This document shows, in pieces, positions 57,990-64,000 of a DNA stretch of 64,000 bases. The notes under the pieces were generated by a model that saw only the letters and a program-made list of their open reading frames with translations, searched no databases and was not told where the DNA came from. Position 1 is the first letter of the stretch. Every line of letters starts with the position of its first letter. Origin of the DNA: Nakazawaea peltata (Eukaryota > Ascomycota > Pichiomycetes > Alaninales > Pachysolenaceae); contig BCGQ01000007.1 in assembly GCA_001599355.1 (NCBI GenBank), positions 624,620 to 688,619 of the forward strand, read 5' to 3'. A program made the translations under genes and the position numbers.

Positions 57990-58433
57990 ATGTCAGAATT
58001 CGGTGGAAGCTCTGGCGAAGACTTAACCTTGCCAAAAGCCACCGTCCAAAAGATCCTCTCGGAGATTTTACCCCAAGAGTTCACCTTCACCAAAGACCTG
58101 AAAGAGCTGTTGATCGAATGTTGTGTGGAATTCATCATGATATTGAGTGCCGAGTCGAACGAAATAGCCGAGAAGGAGTTGAAGAAGACCATCAGTTCTG
58201 ATCATGTGGTCAAGCTGTTGACTGATTTGGGCTTCAACGAGTATTTGGACCCTATTGACAAGGTATTGAAAGAGCACAAGGAGTCCTCGAGCAACAGATT
58301 TGCTGGGAAGAACAAGAACAAGTTCCAGAACTCGGGGTTGACCGAGGAAGAGTTGTTGCGTCAACAGGAGGAATTGTTCAGACTGAGTAGGAATAAGTTA
58401 CAGCAAACCTCGACTCTCAAGAAAGAAGAGTAA
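57990..58433 (+). CDS. NCB2: Negative cofactor 2 beta (Ncb2/Dr1)
   Basis: 147 codons from ATG 57990. Histone-fold domain LPKATVQKILSEILPQEFTFTKDLKELL ... VEFIMILSAESNEIAEKELKKTISSDHVVKLL, then the conserved tail SGLTEEELLRQQEELFRLSRNKL. This matches yeast Ncb2 (LPKATVQKMISEIL ... SGLSEEELLRQQEELFRQSR). With NC2 alpha (Bur6) it binds TBP on DNA and limits pre-initiation complex assembly. No intron is visible, whereas the S. cerevisiae gene has one. Convergent with the ELL-like gene. Confidence 0.97.
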   Translation: MSEFGGSSGEDLTLPKATVQKILSEILPQEFTFTKDLKELLIECCVEFIMILSAESNEIAEKELKKTISSDHVVKLLTDLGFNEYLDPIDKVLKEHKESSSNRFAGKNKNKFQNSGLTEEELLRQQEELFRLSRNKLQQTSTLKKEE

Positions 58434-58465
58434 TGTATATTAGAATGTAATTCGTTAATGAGTCT

Positions 58466-59965
58466 TTATGTAGATCTGTCTCGGAGTTTTTGTTCTCTCC
58501 ATAGTTGTTGTTTGAGTTGACGGAGTTCGGTTTCGAGTTGCATCAACTTCAGGAAATCTCCTTTGGACCGTACTTTGGCTCCTGATAATTTCCGGTACAT
58601 CTGGGTGTACTGAGGGTACTTTGATTTGAATGCTTTGTATGCTGACATCAGTCTTTGGGAGATTGACGAGTCACTTTCTTCGGAGCTGCTGCTTGTGGCC
58701 ATCGAGGATTCCGAGTCTTTACTGCTATCTATCATGCTACGCATGGAGTTGGTAGAGGAATCGGAGGAATCGGAGATGGTGCGATGACGTTTAGATGATT
58801 CGAAGGGGGAGGGTGATTTTCTTTTCTTGCTAACTTCTGGGAGTTTAACTTCTGAGACTTTAGCTTCCAGGAGTTTGGATTGTTTTGATTTGAGCTCTGA
58901 CAGTTTAAGTTCTTTCAGTTCCCTTTCTTTAAGCTTCCTTTCTTTGAGTTCGTTCTCTTTGAGTGTTCTTTCTCTAAGTTCTTTCTCTTTGAATTCTCTC
59001 TCTTTGAGTTCCTTCTCCTTGAGTTCTCTCTCTTTGAGTTCCTTCTCCTTGAGTTCTCTCTTGATTTCCCTTTCCTTACGCTCCCTTTCCTTACGTTCCC
59101 TCTCTCTAACTTCTCTCTCCCTCCACAACTCATCCCTAATCTCATAAACCTTCTTAGGATCCCCTCTTATCATCTCAGAATGTCTACTATGATACCCCAT
59201 TTCTCCCAATTTCAGTCTCACTTTCGGCACCAATACCTCCCTCGTCTCTCCCGAAAAGTAATCCATAGAAATATCCCTATAATACTCCAGTTTCAAACTA
59301 TATTTATTAGTCAGCGGGTCAAGATCGGCAAATTTAGTGACTAAATCCCGGTCAACCCGCCCCAAATCTCTCAATTCTTTGGGTCCCAGCACCAATTGAT
59401 GTACCAACTTCATCAAAGTATCACCTTCAACTAAAGAACCAAAGTCAATCTTCTCATTACTGGGCGTTGTAGCTCCTAATCTTGGAGATGTCGGCAATGA
59501 CCGGCTATGCAATTTCTTCATCATGATCAGCAGCTTGGAATTCTGACTCGCCAATGATAACCGCAGTCCGACCTTCCCAAGACCGACACACGCATCGGTA
59601 CCAACCCTCCTATAAACTTCCATTTTTGCTGGTTCCATCACCATATTGGCTCGTATTAATTGGAATTTTTCTTTGGGAGTGGAGGAGGGGATCGATCCGG
59701 TGGCTGAAGCTCCAGATGAGGTTCCAGATGAAGTTCCCACGGACCCAACCATCACCTGATCCGGCACCTTCAAGTAAACTTCTCCATTTTTCACCACAAC
59801 TTTTGGTTTGTCCAATATCTGGGGGTTAGTGAGGGTGTCCTTCCAGCGCTTAGCTGTTTCTGCGTTCAAACGAAGTAAAATATTCATGGGAGGTCGGTCC
59901 AGGGGCAGGTTTGTCTGTTTGAGCGTTGCCGCCTGGGGGACTAACAGCGCTTTAATGGGCGGCAT
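58466..59965 (-). CDS. ELL-like RNA polymerase II elongation factor with long charged helix
   Basis: 499 codons, ATG 59963-59965. The N-terminal part (NILLRLNAETAKRWKDTLT, FQLIRANMVMEPAKMEVYRR, CVGLGKVGLRLSLA) resembles the ELL N-terminal domain, and the end (YKAFKSKYPQYTQMYRKL ... LMQLETELRQLKQQLW) resembles the occludin/ELL C-terminal domain. Between them about 90 residues (roughly 275-365) consist almost only of E, K, R and L in KELKERELKE repeats, predicting a long single alpha-helix. A Ser/Glu-rich linker follows. I recognise the family only from short similarities, so ELL is a moderate-confidence call; the fission yeast protein Ell1 is the model. Confidence 0.5.
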   Translation of the reverse strand: MPPIKALLVPQAATLKQTNLPLDRPPMNILLRLNAETAKRWKDTLTNPQILDKPKVVVKNGEVYLKVPDQVMVGSVGTSSGTSSGASATGSIPSSTPKEKFQLIRANMVMEPAKMEVYRRVGTDACVGLGKVGLRLSLASQNSKLLIMMKKLHSRSLPTSPRLGATTPSNEKIDFGSLVEGDTLMKLVHQLVLGPKELRDLGRVDRDLVTKFADLDPLTNKYSLKLEYYRDISMDYFSGETREVLVPKVRLKLGEMGYHSRHSEMIRGDPKKVYEIRDELWREREVRERERKERERKEREIKRELKEKELKERELKEKELKEREFKEKELRERTLKENELKERKLKERELKELKLSELKSKQSKLLEAKVSEVKLPEVSKKRKSPSPFESSKRHRTISDSSDSSTNSMRSMIDSSKDSESSMATSSSSEESDSSISQRLMSAYKAFKSKYPQYTQMYRKLSGAKVRSKGDFLKLMQLETELRQLKQQLWREQKLRDRST

Positions 59966-60855
59966 ACCTTGTTTCGATACTCTTTACTCTCTCCAATGAA
60001 CTGTATAATTAAATCCCTCCCTTTTTCTCACCTTATCACTAAAGCGAAAAAGGGAAAGAATGGGTTAAGGCAGGGTAAAAAAAAGGGGGAGGGCAATTAG
60101 GGTCTTTTAGGAAGGAGAGGAGGGCAAATTAGTGGGGCATGGACAGATGTTGCATGTAATTATTGCCTAATTTAGAAATTGGAAGAGAATATTACATGAA
60201 GTTGTTAGGAGGTGAGTTAAGTGGAGTGAGCGAGGGCGAGAAGTGGGAGAGGGCACTGCCTAGGGCACTGACGAGGGGATAGCTAAAGGTTACCAGTTGG
60301 GAGGGGAAGAGGCTTGGATGGTTGTTAAGGCTAGGGGGGTAAATGATGGACGAGAGGATGGTCGATGGGTAGGGACAGTCAGGTAGTACCACCTTTAATA
60401 CCCTAGTCGATTCACTTCCCACCCTACAGTATTTGCAAGGATGATCTGCCTGATCCGCTTACGATCTGCTTTTACAGATGAAATAGTGGGAACAAAAAAG
60501 TAAATACACCGAAAAGGTATGAAAGACGCCTTAGAATTGTATGAGCATTTCATCAATTCCGGATGGAATACATGCAAATGAATCTCTATTGAGATTATTT
60601 CTCTTGTTGTCAGTTAGTGCTTATGTCTTTGTCTTGAGATTTCATACAAAGCAGAAATTTTGGCTGTAATTCTGCCCCAGCATTTTCGTTTGTGCATGAG
60701 AATTGCACTGGTTTGCTGTGATTTTCGTTTATTTGTCCTCTGTTTGCCCCTTATATTTCCTGTCATTTGCCCCTTCTCCCACAAACGCTCACAAATCTCT
60801 AAACAAATCTCTCCTAAAGGTAGTAAAGCCACAGTCAACACCTCTTGAAGACACC
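59966..60855. promoter_or_regulatory. ELL-like / TLG1 divergent upstream region
   Basis: 890 bp. From 60040 to 60380 the plus strand is G/A-rich with long GGGA and AGGG runs; the remainder is AT-rich. No TATA box of standard form, no tRNA and no GTCGTG element. The TLG1 reading frame is open upstream to 60703 but has no ATG there, so I give this stretch no coding role. Confidence 0.35.
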
Positions 60856-61533
60856 ATGGATCCATTTTATGAAGTGCAGCAGGACTGTGAACAACAGTTC
60901 CATGCCTTGGAGTTATTCCTACAAAAACATATCAACCAACCTTCAGTATCTAATGACATCATTCAAGACTACAACAATCAAAGGACAGAAATTATAGACA
61001 CGATAGATGACTTGAGGCAAAGTGTGGAGAGCATCCAATTGAACCCTCTGTTGTATCCGAACATAGGACCACAAGAGTTGAGCAAAAGACTGCTAACGGT
61101 ATCACAGTTGACAGAATCATTGAACCGTCTACACCAAACATGGAATTCTCAAGTATTACGAGGAGAGCAGAAAGACGTCACTTCGATGTCAAATAGAATC
61201 TCACAGGAGTTCGATGGTAGTCTGGATTCTCAATATCAAGCTTTCCAACAACAAGAGTTGATCAGAGAACAAGATGAACATTTAGAAAATATCCATCAAA
61301 CTATGCAAAACTTACATTTACAACTGACCACTATGGGAGAAGAATTAGAAGACCAACATTATTTGCTTCAACAGTTAGATAATGATATGGATTCTGTGGG
61401 GCTGAAGCTACGTGGTGGTTTGAAAAGAGTCGACTACTTTTTAGAAAAGAATAGAGATAGAGCTAGTGATTGTTGTATAGTGTTGTTGATAGCGGCCTTA
61501 GTGGTATTGCTCTTCATATTAATAGTGTTATAA
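60856..61533 (+). CDS. TLG1: Golgi/endosomal t-SNARE Tlg1 (syntaxin-6 type)
   Basis: 225 codons from ATG 60856 (MDPFYEVQQDCEQQFHAL); yeast Tlg1 has 224. An N-terminal three-helix region is followed by the SNARE motif (REQDEHLENIHQTMQNLHLQLTTM then EDQHYLLQQLDNDMDSV) and a C-terminal anchor preceded by the conserved ASDCCIVLLI. The paired Cys before the membrane match the palmitoylated Cys of yeast Tlg1. It mediates retrograde fusion of endosome-derived vesicles at the late Golgi with Tlg2 and Vti1. Confidence 0.93.
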   Translation: MDPFYEVQQDCEQQFHALELFLQKHINQPSVSNDIIQDYNNQRTEIIDTIDDLRQSVESIQLNPLLYPNIGPQELSKRLLTVSQLTESLNRLHQTWNSQVLRGEQKDVTSMSNRISQEFDGSLDSQYQAFQQQELIREQDEHLENIHQTMQNLHLQLTTMGEELEDQHYLLQQLDNDMDSVGLKLRGGLKRVDYFLEKNRDRASDCCIVLLIAALVVLLFILIVL

Positions 61534-61898
61534 TACATCGTTACACCAAATCCAGGTCTAGACCTGTAAGGGTTGAATTTTCTCCAGTACGCCAACAAAA
61601 CTTCTCCAAAAAAAATGTTCTTCTTCTCCAAACAATAACAAATAACCTTCAAATCTTCTCCGTTTTGTTTTTCTTTTTCTGCTTAGAGACACCAACTTGA
61701 AGATTGGGGGGATATTTCAGAAATAGATGAGGTGGGTGATTATTTTTGAGGTCCAGTCTTGTTAAGCATATTATCTCAAATATTACATCTTAGACATACA
61801 TTCGTTTAGTCATTGGGTTTTCAGATTATAGGTTACGTGTTATAGGTACTTGTTATAGGTTACAGGTTACAGGTTATAGGTTATATTAATGAGTGAAT
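61534..61898 (+). promoter_or_regulatory. TLG1 3' region and TBC-gene promoter with heptamer repeat
   Basis: Directly upstream of the TBC gene lies a heptamer repeat GGTTAYA in five close copies (61853-61885), with looser copies from 61830. An ATG at 61889 opens an eight-codon frame ending at 61915, which overlaps the presumed TBC start at 61899 in another frame. Confidence 0.5.
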
Positions 61899-63800
61899 AT
61901 GGTGGTCAAATATAATACGCGTAAAGAGCTTCCGCCGACACCCCCCTCGGGAAGTTCGAGTAATCAGGTTGATAAAATGAGGCAAGTGATCTTGAAAGAA
62001 GTTGTTGAAGAATCTTTTGAGGAGGTTGATTTTAATAGTGTTGGGACTCGGTCGAGATCAGTTAGATATCAGACACGAAGTCAGTATCCGACCACTCGGA
62101 GTCAGAAGCGGTCTGGGTCCCAGTATCCGAAGACTCGCAGTCAAAAGCCATCTCCGAGTCAATACCCGGAGTCACAGAGTCAATATCTGGAATCACGGAG
62201 TCAAATCCAGAGCGCACAGAGTCAATATCCCCAGTCACAGAGTCAATTCCGTAAACAGAGTCAATTTTTAACCCCATCTCAAAAACTCAGAATCAAGAGA
62301 AAAGAACTCTCTCTGAATTTAGATCTTTCCCTCAAAGAACCTACCGACTATGATGACGATCAACTCCCCGATGGGTTCATTGTCTTCAACGTCCCATTGT
62401 CCAAGTCCTTGACTGCGTTATCTCATAAAGAACAACTCCCATTGTCAAATCTCAACTCGATTCCTGGAGTTTACCTGCATTCCCAACCTCCTTCGGTCTT
62501 CAACAGTGCCGAGTCAAACAGATCCTCGGTCTTCAGTAATCTGAGCAGATCCACAGTCTCATCTGTATTCACAGACGACACTTTGGACCTGAAATTCTAC
62601 ACCATCGAACTCAATAAAAGCATGGAAATGATGCAGACCGAGGAAAGCCAGCAGCGACTTTATCATTTGAAGAAACTAGCCAACCAACGTAACTCATGCC
62701 GGGAATCGGTGTACTCAAATCTGTCCCAAACTTCGATAGTGAGCGAGACAACCTCTCTGCAAATCTCCAATACTCGTCCAAGTCATTTACCTCCAAAAGA
62801 TAAATACGAAAGTTTGAAACATTCTCAAGATTATGAGACCATTCTCAGTAACCTGATGAAACTGGAGATTGAGAAATGCAATACCCATACTTCGTCGGTG
62901 AAGAAACTGGAGAAACAACAGGACTTGGATTTGAAACTGTGGAGATCCATTCTGAACGATCAAACTAAATTGAAAGAACTGTTATCTAGAACTTCAACTC
63001 GTGAATTATGGTGGAGAGGAATCCCATCCGAGTTACGTCCGATGATTTGGTGTGATCAAATCGGTAATAAATTGAAGATCCGTCCAGATTTCGTGTCTTC
63101 GTCGGCCGAAAATCTCATCAAATCACTCTCAGAGTCCGATAAAACTCATCTTCGACAAATGATCAGAACTCATTGCTTCCCCAACTTGAATATAGCCCAG
63201 ATGAACGAACCTCTGATCATGCAAATCGTCTCGGCATTCATGAAATTCCACAACGTGTCCTCATCCCAATTGGAAATTGGCCTCTTCACTCTCACTCTGG
63301 TCTTATTACACAACATCAAATCCATAGACAAGTCATTCATTGCATTGTGTAATATCTTACATCGGAAATTACCGTACCAATTGAGAAGCGGACAAGTTGA
63401 TGAGGAGCTTTCGGCCCAATTGCTCTCGTTTGATCGGATTTTCAAGCGGAAAATCGATAGAATCGCAACTCATTTCCAAATTTACAACGTCAAATCACAA
63501 GAATTCCTCACAGAGATGTGCTCGTATTGTATGACTTCATATTTGGATCTCTCAAAGGCTTCAAGAGTCATAGATATCTACCTTTTTGAAGGAGATTCGT
63601 TCTTACTTCGTTGTGTCCTTGGGTTCATCCAAAAGATCGATTACAAGTTGTTTGGTAGTAAAGAAGAGATCATGAGAACTCTTGGACAGGATTGTCTTGT
63701 TCATTTGAATTGTAGACCGTCTAAAGAGGGGTTTAAATATTTTGATCTTGGGTTGGATGGTGATTTTTTTAAGACAGTTCGTGACATCTTACGGGACTAG
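61899..63800 (+). CDS. TBC-domain protein (TBC1D12/14-like), possible Rab GAP
   Basis: 633 codons from ATG 61899; a GTG two codons earlier and a later in-frame ATG at 61977 are alternatives. Residues 50-125 are an SQYP/SRSQ repeat. A disordered Ser-rich middle follows, with DLSRSTVSS-like strings. The TBC domain (about 365-620) begins WWRGIPSELRPMIWCDQIGN and ends DIYLFEGDSFLLRCVLGFIQK. The arginine-finger motif IxxDxxR reads HLRQMIR (R423) and the YxQ motif reads SSQ, so Arg and Gln remain but flanking consensus residues differ. It may be a weakened or altered GAP. The closest family by pattern is TBC1D12/14. Confidence 0.72.
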   Translation: MVVKYNTRKELPPTPPSGSSSNQVDKMRQVILKEVVEESFEEVDFNSVGTRSRSVRYQTRSQYPTTRSQKRSGSQYPKTRSQKPSPSQYPESQSQYLESRSQIQSAQSQYPQSQSQFRKQSQFLTPSQKLRIKRKELSLNLDLSLKEPTDYDDDQLPDGFIVFNVPLSKSLTALSHKEQLPLSNLNSIPGVYLHSQPPSVFNSAESNRSSVFSNLSRSTVSSVFTDDTLDLKFYTIELNKSMEMMQTEESQQRLYHLKKLANQRNSCRESVYSNLSQTSIVSETTSLQISNTRPSHLPPKDKYESLKHSQDYETILSNLMKLEIEKCNTHTSSVKKLEKQQDLDLKLWRSILNDQTKLKELLSRTSTRELWWRGIPSELRPMIWCDQIGNKLKIRPDFVSSSAENLIKSLSESDKTHLRQMIRTHCFPNLNIAQMNEPLIMQIVSAFMKFHNVSSSQLEIGLFTLTLVLLHNIKSIDKSFIALCNILHRKLPYQLRSGQVDEELSAQLLSFDRIFKRKIDRIATHFQIYNVKSQEFLTEMCSYCMTSYLDLSKASRVIDIYLFEGDSFLLRCVLGFIQKIDYKLFGSKEEIMRTLGQDCLVHLNCRPSKEGFKYFDLGLDGDFFKTVRDILRD

Positions 63801-64000
63801 CTCATTAGTTCATTAGCTGACCACCTTGGCAGCTGACCACCTTGGAGCTCACCACCTTGGAGCTCACCACCTTGGAGCTCACCATTTACGATTACATACT
63901 TATGTTTACTTCTTCTGATAGACTTCCGTCTAATACAATTACTTATACATTACTGGTCGAAGTCCTCTCACGACTTCCCCTCATTTATAGCCTTCAATAA
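63801..64000. repeat. 15-bp tandem repeat after the TBC gene
   Basis: Units of AGCTSACCACCTTGG start at 63816, 63832, 63847 and 63862, with a truncated fifth at 63877. The last 110 bp of the window are AT-rich and show no gene. Confidence 0.75.

Overview
The window is nuclear DNA of a budding yeast (Saccharomycotina). It holds 35 recognisable protein genes in 64 kb on both strands, nearly all single-exon. Four introns are visible, all GTAAGT...TACTAAC...AG, in three genes (ISN1, RPB7, MRPL23). I saw no tRNA, rRNA, CRISPR array, transposon or virus-derived element.

Most important observation: CTG is very probably read as alanine here, not leucine. At about 20 positions in SPP2, RPT3, ENO, CCC2, FCY2 and RPB2, a CTG codon falls exactly where homologues carry Ala, including residues that hardly vary in copper ATPases (the Ala before the CPC motif and the Ala residues of the GDGxNDAPAL motif). 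I found no CTG at a position that demands Leu. This is nuclear code 26 (CUG-Ala), known from Pachysolen, Nakazawaea and Peterozyma, so the window probably comes from that clade. Residues quoted below read CTG as Ala. Two complex I assembly factors (NDUFAF1 and NDUFAF2 type) also suggest a yeast that keeps respiratory complex I.

Layout. 1-9.8 kb: SPP2 (splicing, cut by the left edge), SHE9/MDM33, a mitochondrial PPR protein, a type-B carboxylesterase, RPT3 (proteasome) and SMP3 (GPI anchors). 10-21 kb: an importin-7-like karyopherin, NAA10, TRS31, enolase, NDUFAF2-like and a WDR62/MAPKBP1-type WD40 protein. 21-32.3 kb: SME1, MTR10, NDUFAF1/CIA30, PNS1, ISN1 (three exons), a REEP/YOP1-like protein and MRP20. 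32.4-47.5 kb: MUS81, HIR2, CKB2, CCC2, FCY2, PET123, RPB7 and MRPL23. 48-64 kb: RPB2, an MCT-like transporter, HPT1, UTP5, NCB2, an ELL-like protein, TLG1 and a TBC-domain protein.

The content is ordinary core-genome housekeeping: transcription (RPB2, RPB7, NCB2, HIR2, ELL-like), mitochondrial translation and respiration, trafficking and purine handling. The unusual material lies in the code and between genes. There is a recurrent upstream element (RGTCGTGYAC, often followed by CCCAAT) in front of many housekeeping genes, and there are many short degenerate tandem repeats (5 to 55 bp units), several inside shared promoters. Convergent neighbours often end only 2 to 50 bp apart.
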